DNA of 64,000 nucleotides from Isoetes taiwanensis (lineage: Eukaryota; Streptophyta; Lycopodiopsida; Isoetales; Isoetaceae). Under the pieces are notes generated by a model. The model saw only the letters and a program-made list of their open reading frames with translations, made no database searches and was not told the DNA's origin. The position numbers and the translations under genes are program-made. Each line of letters begins with the position of its first letter. The first letter of the stretch is position 1. The stretch is taken from assembly GCA_021234155.1 (NCBI GenBank), contig JAJEKV010000017.1, forward strand, positions 13,025,525 through 13,089,524, given 5' to 3'. Shown one piece after another: positions 35,766 through 47,573 of the stretch.

Positions 35766-36455
35766 TATCTATATCAAAAGACATAGAACCGTTTCGATCA
35801 TGCGACTCGACAAATTTAAATCAAATGGGGGCTCTATTTTCTTCTACAACTACAATTTCTTACTCCAGGTTACAAAAGTGGTCTGAACAAGTTTGGTGTT
35901 GCTCAAATCAAAATAGAAATAGGGTCGGCATTTTTACCTGGCGTGCATTTTCCTGGCGCCACGTGGCATACCCCAATAATGCGGAATGGAAGTCGGGTTG
36001 ATATATTCCGACTGACCGGCTGCGCAGGTTAGGGTTTTTTTTAGGTTAGGTCTTTTTTTTTTTGGGTTAGGGTAGTCTCCACACCGCCGTCGTTTCTTCA
36101 TGCAGATGGAGATGCAGTTCGCCGTAGTAGAGCAGATGAGCACATTGCAACTCGATATAACAAAGCAGGTTGCATCAGAGCAGATCAGAGCTCGGCATGC
36201 ATATCAGAGCTCGGCGTATCAGAGCAGATCGCATCTCGGCATGCATGATGCATGTAATGCTTGCCATATTCACAGGTATTTCTAGTTCGCAGGTTAGCAG
36301 ATTGCATCGAGTTTCTTCGTCGGATATGTTCAAAGGACGAAAAACTTCACAATAAATGGTAAAAGCTTGTGGATCTTGCAAAAACGAGGTGAATCTGTTG
36401 GGAAATGCCTGTCAAATCTCTTGAAGATCCGAAAAATCCCTCCCCTATTTCTATT
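35766..36455. other. No gene supported
   Basis: Contains GCGCCACGTGGC near 35,956, a TTAGGG/TTAGG-rich stretch at 36,025-36,075 and repeats of CAGAGCAGATC and CTCGGCATGCAT at 36,175-36,250. No domain is visible. Confidence 0.4.
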
Positions 36456-36458
36456 TTG

Positions 36459-36577
36459 TAGGGGAATGGAGGTTGGTCCTCCATTCCCGGTTTTGTAGGT
36501 GACCCGCTCCCGGCTAACGCCGGTCGCGGGACCCCACCTGCAAAACCGGGAATGGAGTCCCAATCTCCATTCCCCTA
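36459..36577. repeat. GC-rich palindrome with nested stem (P6)
   Basis: The 43-bp arms at 36,459-36,501 and 36,535-36,577 match at 39 of 43 positions, beginning TAGGGGAATGGAG. The left arm itself contains GGAATGGAG-GTTGGTC-CTCCATTCC, so a cruciform with side stems is possible. The apex is a further GC-rich stem around CCGGCTAACGCCGG. Confidence 0.85.
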
Positions 36578-36699
36578 TACAATAGCATATAAGCAGAACG
36601 GGTAGCTTTGTCCCATGCTTTTTCCGTTGTAAGTGAGGGATGCTCTATTTCTTTTCATTTTTGTCCGGAAGTCTTTTTTTATTACAAAACTCAAATGAT

Positions 36700-37020
36700 T
36701 TTGGGGACAAAACAATACAATACACGCGTTAGCATTGGCTTGCTTTTGTGATTTCACAGACATTACAATACAATACATGCTCCAGCATTGCCTTGCTTTT
36801 GGGATTTGAAGCGATTCTCTACCCAAACTTTGCATAGAAACATCAATGTAAAGGCCAAATAATAATGTAGAAAAAAGAGAACAACTTTGATTAACACCAA
36901 TGGCGTGTGCACTTCCACACTCATGAAGTTGGCCTAGCACTTTTGAGTTGAATAGAATGGAATAGATTTTCTAACGCACATGAAGTTGGCTTAGCACTTT
37001 TGAGTTTATGAATAGAATAG
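36700..37020. repeat. Two short tandem duplications
   Basis: AATACAATACA(C/T)GC followed by TTGC(C/T)TTGCTTTTG-type blocks repeats at 36,711-36,805. CATGAAGTTGGC(C/T)TAGCACTT then TTGAGTT repeats at 36,922-37,010. Confidence 0.65.
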
Positions 37021-37380
37021 AATATATAGCACAATAATAGGTTTTTTTTTTTTTTATGATTTTTACTAAGGTTTTTCTATGATTTGATTGCCGTATTCAT
37101 TTAGGTGTATTAAATAGTATTTCTAGAGTGCACTCTTTCTGAGCCGTTGATTGTAATAAGAAATGCAATCCTATGGTCGTGGTCTTTCGAAAATTTGGAT
37201 CCATGCAGATGATGTTAAAATTGTTTTAGGATTTCAAAAGTCGGGCCTTTATTCACGGCCGATTCTTTTCTTAACAGAAAATTATTCCTGATTGTTCAGG
37301 CTAAATTGCTTGTTGTGCTTTAGGAGATGCACCCAAAGCTTCTTGGTAGCAGAGCTAGGGTTATTCAAAACTCTGTGAGC
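37021..37380. other. No gene supported
   Basis: Short AT-rich stretch; nothing recognised. Confidence 0.4.
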
Positions 37381-37384
37381 TAGG

Positions 37385-38675
37385 AAGGAAGGAAGGAAGG
37401 TTCTTTTATCGTCCGCGGAGGCCAATCGGCCTATGGGACTTAAATTACACGGGTGCAGCAAGCCCGTTGCTACCCGGATTAAAAAACCCCCCCTTAGGAG
37501 GGAAAAACCGTCGCAGCAACAAGCGCTGGCAGCTGTACAAATATACATATACACATGAATTCCCGGCACCTCAAGTAGGCGCCCGGGGGCAGAGGTGAGT
37601 CCGCAGATCCAAAACCACCTGGAGGTAGGAGCCAAGGGATCGAACTGACGACGTACTGAGTAGCTCGTGCAGGGGCAGACCAGGTCGCACTAAGAGAATG
37701 TAGCGAGCCCGAATCTGACTATAGGCTGGACAGCTGTGGAAGGCATAGCTTTCATCCTCAACAACCCCCAGCGGGCAACACTGACAAAGCCTGTCCTGGC
37801 GCGGCTCTCCAACCCATCGACCCGTCTCAAGCCGAAAATGGTGGGCCCCTGTTCGAATGGACGCGATGATCCTGCGCTTCTTCATGGGCAACTGAGAATG
37901 CAGGTAGAGCTGTGGGCCTCGAACCAGGGTGGGGTTTATGTGCTGTTTGTAGCCATCTTTACCTGTTCCAGAGCATGGTGGTCCCAGAACTTCCCCAGGA
38001 AACAAGAGTCCAAGTACCCCCTCAGCCTATTCCGGCCGGCGTCTGTGTGCACTGGACGCACCTATGTGCGTCTACGTTCCAGCGCGCTAGCCACTGGGCT
38101 CTCTTGTCCTTCCAACAAGCCCTGAGTCGTTGCGGGCTCATCGCCACAGCGTAAGCCAAGTGCGGGAGCCGAGTGTCGCCCATGCTGGCCACCTTCTGGA
38201 AATAAACAATGTGTCTATCGAGGGCCGCATGCTGCAGGGGCATGAATCCTGTCTCCTGCAACAAGATCTGATATGGAACTGAGGGCTTGATCCCAAGTGC
38301 CCGCGTCAAAAATGCCTTTTGGACCTGCTCTAAGTCCTTCCAAGTCGCCAAAGACACCACTGGGCCCCACACCTCGACCCCATACAGAAGAACTGGCTCC
38401 ACCAGTGCCCGGAACAAATGTGACTGGTGGCCCCAGTCATACAGCTCTGCCCTGTGACTATTATTTTGCATTGCGTACAGTGCCTTCCAACCTGCGGTCA
38501 CCCGAAGGCGAATGGATGCATCCCAATACATTGAGGACGGAAATTCCACCCCCAGGTACTTGTAGCTGGGTGTGACCTCTACCATCTGCCCCCAGGTACT
38601 TGTAGCTGGGTGTAGGGAAGAAATGCAAGACTCGAACAAATATTTTAGGGTCCTTTCCTTCTGTAACACCATTGT
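37385..38675 (-). pseudogene. LINE fragment: end of reverse transcriptase and zinc-binding C-terminus (copy 1)
   Basis: A 5'-truncated non-LTR retrotransposon read on the minus strand. The first open part (38,672-38,022) has SYKYLGVEF, LVEPVLLYGVEVWG and QKAFLTRALGIKPSVPYQI, typical of the LINE region after the RT catalytic core. After a frame change, 38,005-37,571 has LPMKKRRIIASIRTGAHHFR, then CQCCPLGVVEDESYAFHSC, a Cys/His zinc-binding motif as in LINE ORF2 ends. The 3' tail ends in (CCTT)n at about 37,385. A tandem duplication of CCCCCAGGTACTTGTAGCTG at 38,550-38,612 disrupts the SYKYLG region. Not functional. Confidence 0.85.
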
Positions 38676-38950
38676 TCTTTTTGGGCAGGGCTAGGGTCGA
38701 GAAGGGAGATGTCAAACGAACGTCATGCCTGCTCTCCCTTCAAAGGAGTGTGCCGACTGTAGGAATCCGACTGGCAGTGATCTCAGCTATTAATCCGACA
38801 GGCAGGAATCCGACTGGCACAGTAGCAAGCTCCGGATGTCTGAATGATATTTCTGGAAATCCCAACAAAAATGAGCTGTCTTGTTATAAATAGGAGGTAA
38901 TTCAATGCTGCCTTCTCAGTTTGTGATTCCTGTGTTGTTTCTCTAGATGA

Positions 38951-39630
38951 TCGCATTTACCAGCAGCTTGAGGGCTTGCAAGGATCATTTACAAGGGTCA
39001 CAAAACACATGTTGAGCTTGAAACAGAGGTTTCTATTGCGAATGCCAAAAGATGCAGAAAGTCTTCGACAAAATACCAGTTCAAGATGTGGTCTCTGGAA
39101 CATATTAATTGCAGGATGTGCCAAAAATGGACTAGGTTTAAACGCTCTTACATGTTTTAGACAGATGCAACTATAGGATGTATCTGCAAATAGTGCCACA
39201 TATTTTCAACTTTAGATGCATGTAACTGTATTGGTGCCTGTGAAATACATGCCCAGACAAACGAGAGGGGTTGGATAAAATCCTCATTTGGATAGTAGCT
39301 TCATCGCCATATACATGCTAGATAAGGCTGACTTCTAGGGGTATGCCAGCATTTCAAGTTATATAGAACATGAGCTTCCTGTAAAAGCATTGAAATACTT
39401 TGAGAAGATGTAAATGCTAGAAATATTACCAAATGAGGTCACGTTTGTTTGTGCTCTCAAAGCATCTGGTACCATTGGATTGCTGGAAAAGGTCAGAAAA
39501 ATATAGCATGATCTTTCAAATGTGGGGCTGGAAAGAAATCTTATTGTTCGCAACATGTTGAATTCTAGCATGTTGTCGAAGTGTGAATCAGTTAATGATG
39601 TATTGGAAGTTTTTGGACCCTAGATATTAC
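38951..39630 (+). pseudogene. PPR protein pseudogene 1
   Basis: Pieces in three frames reconstruct plant PPR motifs (RNA-editing or organelle RNA factors): FTSSLRACKD, HVELETEVSIANA, MQKVFDKIPVQDVVSG, LIAGCAKNGLGLNALTCFRQ, then VKALKYFEKM, stop, ILPNEVTFVCALKASGTIG and SMLSKCESVNDVLEVFG. There are several stops (for instance after FRQMQL, after FEKM and at VRKI) and frame changes. I joined the pieces only to recognise the family; no intact frame exists. Confidence 0.82.
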
Positions 39631-39879
39631 TTGAAGCTGAATCATACTTCATATTATTGCTGAATCATACTCCATATTCAATCTCACATGCAAGCTTCAA
39701 GAAGATAGCTGAAGTGCTAGTAACATGCTGACATGTCGACTAACATATGTATGTGAAAATATTTTATTGCCATTCTCTCCTTTTTATTCCATATTCTTAG
39801 TCTTGAATGTCTCGTATTATCCTATACATGTTTCGTATTATTATTGCTTTAACTTTTGATTGCTCTTCTATAGTACTTT

Positions 39880-40160
39880 TCTCAATGCCCCGAAGGGGTC
39901 AAATGTTTTTCCACAACACCAACCATTTTCAGTACTTTTCTCAAGGCCCCGAAGGGGCCAAAAATTTTCCAAGTTAACACAAACCATTACATTCAACACT
40001 ATTAAATTAACAACCAACACATAACTACCATTAATACAAAACATTGCGTCCAACACATCTAAATTAAAATCCCCGTGAAACCCCTTTTGGTTTGGGTGCA
40101 TGTTCACACGGGGAATTACGTAGGGCAGCGAGAGCCCCTAAAACTTATAATACATGTAAA
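39880..40160. mobile_element. Long-armed inverted-repeat miniature element, copy C (one arm)
   Basis: A single arm, CAACCAACACATAACTACCA to GGGCAGCGAGAGCCCCTAAA (40,011-40,142), matches the left arm of the 6.3-kb copy. It is preceded by two GGCCCCGAAGGGG-type blocks (39,885 and 39,944), which resemble the sequence to the right of the 24.5-kb copy. No second arm follows, so the copy is truncated. Confidence 0.7.
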
Positions 40161-40615
40161 AACTTAATCTATGCATTGGCCACATGCATTAGATGACAAT
40201 CAAGTCACGCGCTATGGTAGCAGTTGTTGTTGCTCTGCAGTATCTTTGACCTGGTAATTTGCAATGGATTGGTGCACACTCGCAAGCCAGGGTTGCTTTT
40301 ATTTATTTTTTTAATGCAATTTATATAGAATGGTTGGCGAAAGTAAAGAAGAATAAGATTAGTTTTACAGGCGAATATGTTCATATACGCATTTTGTTTT
40401 ATAAATTTTTGGCGAATTATTTTGTTGAAGTTTTATAATTTATAACTTAGAATTATAGGTGCATACCGCTTTTACACCGGCATTAAAACACAATATAGAA
40501 CATGTATGATTTTTGTATTGCAAATAATCTTGTTCACAATTTGCTACTCAACATTTTGTAATACATGTAGAGATCTAAAACTCAATTCCCATCCAAAAAA
40601 AATAATAAAGTATAG
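40161..40615. other. No gene supported
   Basis: AT-rich sequence; nothing recognised. It may include the 3' flank of the minus-strand hAT pseudogene. Confidence 0.4.
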
Positions 40616-40619
40616 CTAA

Positions 40620-40825
40620 TGCTAAAGATCTTGGACATAGACAATATAACAGCATAAAGTTTCTACAGTGACCTTGATTAGCAAAGAATGAAGATCTTGG
40701 ATCATAAAGATCTTGACATAGACAATATAACATCATACACTGTTTACAATGACCTCAAATAATCTTGGACAATAAAGATCTTGAACATAGACAATATAAC
40801 AGCATAAATTTTTACAATGATCTTC
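40620..40825. repeat. Tandem units of about 70-90 bp, three copies
   Basis: AAAGATCTTG(G/A)ACATAGACAA, then TATAACA(G/T)CATA, then ACAGTGACCT-like sequence occurs three times, just downstream of the hAT transposase stop. Confidence 0.75.
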
Positions 40826-40828
40826 AGT

Positions 40829-42654
40829 TCATCTCCAACCACATGATTCGGAACTCTTCACTATTGTTTGATTATCTTGACGACCTCTTCTGCATGATAT
40901 TGAGCTCCATATAGCTAATGCACGGTCATATGGAAATTCACCCACAACATACTTACATGCATATGCTCGAACACAAAGATCCAAGTTTTCAGTTAATCTA
41001 TTGCGCACCTTGTTTTTTAGCCAACCCATCCAACTAAAGGTTCTCTCATCTTCAACAGAACCTAGAATCATGGTTTGACATAAATCTGCCAATTTGAAAT
41101 ATTCTGACATATGCTCACGAAGAAGTTGACTGGTTCCAATGGTCCTCTATAGTTTTGTTATTGCACCAAATTCTGATAATTTCTTTTTTTCAATCTGGAA
41201 ACATTGCTCCCACATAGTCTCTCCAAAGCACTGTGACTGTTCAAGCAAAAGAGTATCATTAAGAACACCACAAACTTCCTTACCATCTACAATTTTGGTA
41301 GCACAAAAGTGTTCTATTAGCACTCCACGTCTACGCTTGAACTCAGCTTGAACACGCTCCACTCCTAAATCCTTATCCCAAAACTGTGGATAAACAATTG
41401 CCATAGCTTCTAAAAGCTCATCCCTAGGAAAGCGGTTACGAATTTCCGTTGACAATTCCTTTGCAATCTTTGCTAAGTTCTCTCTTACTGTCAACATTAT
41501 GGCATCAAAATTAGACCTGTTGACAGGAACCCGACGAGGTAGACGCCCACGAACACGACGCTTTGTACAATACATCTATTTTAAATAAATTATAAATTAG
41601 ACATAAGCATAAGCAAATAAACAAAAAAAGTGTTAATTGACTTTACCTGCACAAGTTGGGAACGTGCTTTCACGCAAATTGTATCCTTGTCATCGTATGT
41701 CAAAAAACTACTACTATTTGCACCGTCTATATTGACTAGCTTGTGCCACAAGTGGAACTTCTCTTTGCAATATGGTACTTCAGTAGAAGAAGAGTACAAA
41801 CCATCAAGAGCCGAACATGATAACTTCCTTGCTCTTGCGTATTCCTCAGTATACAAAGTCCTTTCTTGTGCAAACTTGGTGAGCTTGTTAATTTCAGCCA
41901 GCATGGGTAGAATGCCTATATTACAACATATTTTGAAAAATTCCACATTCATTAAAGTCACCAAATAAATTCTCAAACATAAATAAACAAGAAAATAAAA
42001 AATACCTGCTAAAGTTAGCAATGTCTCAATATTTGTCAGACGAGCAAGCATTTCAATTGGCTTGTCTGCTTCACTGGATTTTTGTGATGCTAATTGCTCC
42101 ATAAGCGCAACCAATGCTGGGTACTCCTCGAATAAACGTTTTGCTGGGGAATATAAAGAGATCCATCTTGTTTCCACGTTTTTTAGAATCTTATTTCCTT
42201 TTGTGAGCCTCTTGGCTATGTTTTTGAATAGATTAAATCTGAAAGACACCACAACAACATAAGAAAATAATGATAATGTCATAAAGATCACTTTCGACTT
42301 TACCTTTTGTTGCTGCGACAAAAGAATTCATTGGTTGTCTTTACAAGATCTTCCACCTTTGCCACACAATCATAGTTGTCGATAACATGAAAAGCAAGGT
42401 TCAATCTGTGCGCCATGCAATGGATTGCCAGCATGTATGGAGCAAGAGCCATTTGAATTTTTATGCATAATCCATTGCGGTTTCCTTGCATGACTGATGC
42501 TCCATCTACCCCAATACAAACCAGCTTTCTAGCAACATCATCAATAGACAATCCCAAAAAAGTAAACAAGTTCTCTTTAACAACTTCAAATAAGGTCTCG
42601 GCTGTTGCCTCTGATTCTAATCTTACAACAGCTGTTGCAGCACCAACATAGAAT
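40829..42654 (-). pseudogene. hAT-superfamily transposase (DUF4371/ZMYM-like), partial
   Basis: Four minus-strand exons join in phase with GT-AG borders: 42654-42304, 42238-42006, 41915-41647 and 41575-40829. The first has VCIGVDGASVMQG (a catalytic Asp of hAT enzymes) and MLAIHCMAHRLNLAFHVI. The second has NVETRWISLYSPAKRLFEEY. The last contains SVEDERTFSWMGWLKNKVRN then RL, the hATC dimerisation region. One in-frame TAG (41,147-41,149) separates most of exon 4 from hATC. The N-terminal zinc finger and the first catalytic motif are missing upstream. Otherwise the reading frame is strikingly clean, so loss may be recent, or the stop could be a variant. No terminal inverted repeats were found. 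Confidence 0.85.
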
Positions 42655-42699
42655 CTGAAAACAAAAACCAAATACAGAACATCACAAGAACATGTCATA

Positions 42700-43685
42700 T
42701 ACTTGCTAATGAATCATAAGAATCAAGAAAATAAATATTGCTAATTCACCACTAATTCATAGGCAGATTTGCAATACTGGCTGGCAAAGTTCTGCTGCAC
42801 AGATTTTTCTGCCATGGCAATGCTACAAAATTTTCTGATACTTAAGCTCGGTCAGTACTAGTTCTAGATTTAAAGCCCAATTCCATCTAGAAGTTATTTG
42901 TAGAAATTTGCAACATGTCCTCATCCAATTTCGAAATCAATAAACCATGTTGCAAGCAAACTGAACAATACCAAACTGAAGAAATTCACCACATTTCAAG
43001 CAAATGGAAGCATTCAATATACTGTATAATGGCAAAATGCATTTAACAGTACCTCAAATTTCAGGTTCATGGCTTGCTCTTTAAAACAAAGTGGCTCGAG
43101 ATTATGTAAGCCTTCCAAAACCGAGTAGACTAAAACCGATGAAGTAAACCGAGTAGATTATGCAGCCGTTTTTTGGGCATATGCTCATTTAAAGGCCATT
43201 GGAGGCCACCTATTCTGCTGTACCGTTGGTGTCGTTAAAGACCAAAGAGCTGGCTAAATTATTTTGCAATGCAATCCCTATAAGAAAGCTGTTCAAGCAA
43301 GCAAATGTGAGAAGAATGAAATTCGAATTCAAAAGAGCATTACAAAATGTCTACCAAATAGGTAATATGAATCGATACAGCAAAAGATTTGCGCCAATGG
43401 TGCTTACCTGACAGCAATTCGTAGGTGTTCAGTTGCAAAAGGTGCACATCTCACGGCGAATCGTAGAGACCAGATGCAAGAACCTATAAATTTGGGGCGA
43501 ATATAGACCTCTTCCACCGTAGATCAACCGGCGAATATGTTCTTGGCGGGCTTATTTTCCATCAACTCCGGGCGAATATCTCCCTATTTTTTAGGCCACG
43601 TAGCCTACCTAACATTCGTGGACAAAATTCAAAAAACACTATAAATTCGTACTTCACGAAAGTTCGCCACTAAAAGCAACCATGT
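42700..43685. other. Upstream flank of the hAT pseudogene, no gene supported
   Basis: No missing hAT N-terminal exon could be recognised on the minus strand. A TATA-like CACTATAAATTCG is present near 43,640. Confidence 0.35.
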
Positions 43686-43689
43686 CGCA

Positions 43690-45215
43690 AGCACACTTGT
43701 AGGCAGGAGAACTTGCAAGCAGTGTGGTGGACTATGTGTTGGTAACTGAGCAGAATGTGCATGTCATCGAGTGCTTCTAGGTGGGAACAGACAGTAGGGA
43801 TGAGGAGGTGGACTCAGACCACCTGTCATTCTACTTGCAGCTGGTTTGGCGAGCAATTCCAACCTCATGTATGGCACCTCCTTGCAGGCCTCAGCTGCGA
43901 TTGGACTATGAGCATGTAGAGACCTATGCCTGGACTATGAGCATGTAGAGACCTATGCCAGGCATTCCGCAGTCCTTTACACTAGAGCAATAGGCTTGCA
44001 GGTTGATTGAAGTCCTCGCGACCACTGCAAAAAGATGCTTTGGAAGAAGCCGTCCTCGACGAACCTCGGGGACCACGAGTTTCCCGCATAACCAGTGGTT
44101 TAATGCTGAGTGCAAAGAACACAAATGCCAGCTCCGCTAGGTCACAGACCCTTCTCTGCACCCGCATGCAGTCAGACATCACTACAATTTCCTTACGGCT
44201 AGAAAAGCCAGGCACATCGCGATCCATCAACAAGAAATGTTCTTCCTCCTGGACTGCCATCCCAAGACCTTCTGGTGAAGGGTGCTCAGAAGGCCAATGC
44301 AGCCTACAAAGAACATCACCCTCGAGCAGTGGAGGCAGTACTTGCAGCAGCTCTACGACCCTGAGGGTGCACAAACAATGTTACCCCCCGCAGCAAGTCA
44401 CGGTGCTAAAAATCACAGAGGCAAATGTAGACGAGGGCTTATAGCATCTGGCCAATGGAAAAGCGCCAGATCTTAGATGGTATACAGGTAGTGTTGTTCA
44501 AGTAAGCAGGGTTGTCCATAGCACCAGTACTAACTGCCATGTTCAATAGCGCATTGCAAGAGGGTTTCCCGGCACAGTGGACACATCATCAGGTGGTCAG
44601 TATGGATGGCACTCCCTCCCTAGCATGGCCTACACCGTGGCAATGGGGCCCCGGCGCTTGAAGCCCTGCTGGCGAGAAAAGAGGGCTTAGTGATTGGCTA
44701 GATGGAATGTGCAGGAGCATAGGTGTATCGAAGTGCAAAGGGAGGTCGATCGCTACAGCTTGAGACAATACCTTGACACATGCTTCCTTAGCAAGCTCTG
44801 GGATTCCAGCGCCTTTGAACAGGTCAAGACGGCACATTATCAATGCCACAAAAACCCCACATTGGAGCGGGGCCTGCAACGATACGTGCGCATCCATCTA
44901 TCCATGAAAAAGCGCAGATCCATTACCTCAATTCTACAAGTGTACCCTGCCTCCGGATTGAGATGAGGAGATGGATTGGGGAGCCAGACCCTGCCAACAC
45001 TGCCAAGTGGGAGTAGTGGAAGGCAAATGCCATATCCTTTAGAGCTATCCAACATATGATCAAATCCGGGCACGCTACACTGAGTTGGTCAAGCCCATCC
45101 AGCCGCTGCAAGAGATGTTGAGCACGAACTCGGTACAGATGATAGGATCATACCTTCAAGAGGTCATGAATTGGCAGGATCAGCTATGTCCTCGGGCACT
45201 CGCTTGACATGTATA
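43690..45215 (+). pseudogene. LINE fragment: endonuclease end, linker, part of RT and C-terminus (copy 3)
   Basis: Decayed copy of the same LINE family as the 37-38 kb fragment. In changing frames it gives SVVDYVLVTEQNVHVIECF and SDHLSFYLQLVWRAIPT (the D...SDH end of an APE-type endonuclease), WFNAECKEHKCQLR, EQWRQYLQQLYDPEG, and LTAMFNSALQEGFPAQWTHH then QVVS (the RT finger region). An internal deletion then joins to LARWNVQEHRC and RYVRIHLSMKKRRSITSI, the C-terminal part. A 30-bp tandem duplication lies at about 43,902-43,961. Many stops; not functional. Confidence 0.82.
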
Positions 45216-45279
45216 TATTTTTCTCATGATATATCTACTATATATATAAAATTATTAGGATGCCCCCTTGCGCATAGAG

Positions 45280-45835
45280 ATTTGGATGTACCCATGCGAT
45301 ATAGAGATTAATGCCAGCCGTCCAATTGGAAATGGAAGGCCATGATGCCGCCACCTCATGGGAGAGGTCATGCATGGGCATAGAAATGTGATGGGGGGCA
45401 TGCATGGGGCATGCATGAGGGCATGCACCACATCCCCGAGCCGTCGGATATGGGGCAGGTTAAATCTTGGCCATCCAATGCTTTTGATTTTGGCCGTTGG
45501 ATTTAGGGATTTGATCTAGGCCGTCCGTAAAAAAGTCAATGATATTAAATGCCACCATAAATGGCCCCTTATTTGGGGCTTTTGATCTAAGCCCTCGGAT
45601 TTGGGGGTTTGATCTTGGCCGTTCATACAAAGGTCCTTGAAATTAAATGCTATCCTAAGAAGTGGCAACATCTTATATGTTGTTTCCCTAGTCTTTCTTA
45701 AAGGTTTTGATGGTGGCGTGCCAAATTTTCGTGCCTCAGAAGTTAATGATGAGGTGGCAATGCACATTTTGCTAACACATTCGTGTTAACTTCTGAGGTG
45801 GCAATGCACATTTTGCTAACACATTCGTGTTTCCA
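45280..45835. repeat. Region of short degenerate duplications
   Basis: GATCT(A/T)GGCCGT and ATTAAATGC(C/T)A segments recur (about 45,513-45,560 and 45,611-45,657). GAGGTGGCAATGCACATTTT, then GCTAACACATTCGTGTT, is a perfect tandem duplication with a 44-bp period (45,752-45,832). GGGCATGCATG is repeated near 45,400. No gene. Confidence 0.65.
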
Positions 45836-46487
45836 GAAAGCTCTGAAAAACTCGTCTCCTGTGCTCCGTAGCTCCTCTACGATGTCGGCTATGGCGATAC
45901 TGGGTATGAACCCGCCCAACTATGGCTTCAGCTTTTAGATAAAAACTTACTCTCATTCTTTCTTCCATTTGCTAGCAGTCTGATTCATTTGCATTGGGCG
46001 AGTCGAAGGAACATCCATGGCCGTTCAGAATAACATCAAAGTAAAACCTTCACATCCTAGTCGAGGTATGCATGTTCTCATCTTATCACCATTAGAGCGG
46101 ATAACTTATCACCTAAGTTATCAATTTCAGACAAAGAAATTCACAGTACCTCTGTCATTGGATTTGAGCATTTGTTTTGTCAGATATGGTGCAAAAGGGT
46201 GATCATGCTTCTAGCTATAAGTGCGGATTGTAAAGGCCCAGGTTTAAATTTCTGAGCTGAATAGGCAAACGGCAAGTCTAAATCTTAAGTGGACTTTCTG
46301 CGTTTTGCTCCATGTTTGGGTGCATGGATTCAAATATTGAAGGATACTCAGGAGCCGCATGTTCAAAATGGAAGGACCTTTCCCTCATTGTTCTTATGGC
46401 CCCGAATTTGCTGTAATTTTTCTAGGTCATCTTAAACAAAGTTTAGTATTTTTGTTGCTGAGATATTTAGGTTTATTTTATTTGCAG

Positions 46488-46789
46488 ATCCGTTCGCAGA
46501 GGCGAATGTTGAAGATTCAGGTGCTGGTACTAAGGATTATGTGCATGTAAACGTACAACCGCGCCATGGACGTAAGAATCACCATGGTTCAAGGAGTTAG
46601 GAAGGACTTCAATTACAACAAAATTTTGAAGGATTTTAAGAAGGTACGAAATTATCCATTCTATTTTGTTTGTACAAGCTTTTATGCTCCCTATTATTTT
46701 ACTAATATTCTTGGGACTTGAATTAATAATGATCTGTTCAGGAGTTTTGCTGCAACGGTATGGTTGTGAAGGATCCTGAATTGGGTCAG
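46488..46789 (+). pseudogene. Translation initiation factor eIF1 (SUI1), frameshifted fragment with intron
   Basis: Exon 46488-46643 reads DPFAEANVEDSGAGTKDYVH, near-identical to plant eIF1, then GRKN. A frame change at about 46,579 follows, after which TMVQGVRKDFNYNKILKDFK continues in another frame. Exon 46742-46789 reads EFCCNGMVVKDPELGQ. The intron between them (46,644-46,741) and the donor after the second exon are canonical, so this is a duplicate of a genomic gene and not a processed cDNA. The final exon (expected to begin VIQLQGDQ) is not found before 48 kb. An upstream exon ending at a GTATG donor near 46,066 is possible. eIF1 normally guards start-codon selection on the 40S ribosome; this copy cannot encode it. 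Confidence 0.85.
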
Positions 46790-47450
46790 GTAAAGTTTTT
46801 TCTTTTGCCTGTGCTTTATTTCGTTTTGACGGTTTTTGGCTTAAAAACTCAAGGTTTTGTATTTTCTATGCCATTGTGCCGTTTTCAAATCATCTTACCT
46901 CGAGCTTTACTGGTGGTTTTGGCGTGATACTGTTCGTTGGTTGCATAATAGAGCCAGCTTTGTTGCTAGGGGAATAATGCAAAGGAAATATTTTTTGACC
47001 AGGCGTCTAGTTTCTTAGAGCCAGCTTTATTTCGCTGGCCTCTGTTTTGTTTCGTTGCTCTGGTTTCCTATGGTGTATGTATCCTTTGGCTGATCTTCTG
47101 TCCTATATTGTTTTGCTTGGTCCGTGGATGCCGAAAACATAAACTGAATGCAATGCAAGTTGATTTCTATCCTTGAAAAGCTATTTCGAGTTTATCCTTG
47201 TTCGAGTTTAAATTTGCCTTTTGAGTTAAACAGGTTTTGTTCTTTCATCTCTATGTTACAATGCATGATTCTGAGCTGTTCTGCAGTCTGCGTTGTTTCA
47301 TTGTAACCATCGTTCCTTTGGTTTCTTTTTGAAGTTGCAGCAAGCCTTTGCAACTTAGAAGTTTCCACTTAGTTTATGTTTAGCTCTTTCTTAGAAGTAG
47401 AAGGTGATAATAATATGTTCTAAACCTTAAATTTGTGGCTTCCATAGGAA
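46790..47450. other. Sequence downstream of the eIF1 fragment, no exon recognised
   Basis: T-rich, intron-like sequence. The terminal eIF1 exon was looked for and not seen. Confidence 0.4.
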
Positions 47451-47451
47451 G

Positions 47452-47573
47452 ATTATGCCCGAGTTGGCAGCCTTAAGTAAGAGTAAAGAGGAAGATAGAA
47501 AGATGCAAGCACTTGACAGTCTATTTGTACCAGCACCAGCGTGCAGCTATCACAGCGATCAGTCCCAGCCATA
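47452..47573 (+). CDS. Candidate exon, unrecognised
   Basis: After a TTCCATAG acceptor an open frame reads IMPELAALSKSKEEDRKMQA, then LDSLFVPAPACSYH, to a stop near 47,573. It is charged and protein-like, but no family is recognised. It could be the tail of an unrelated gene. Confidence 0.25.

Noticed and set aside
36025-36075. Interstitial telomere repeat
   Set aside because: TTAGGG and TTAGG occur only irregularly between T-runs, and the plant TTTAGGG period is not kept.
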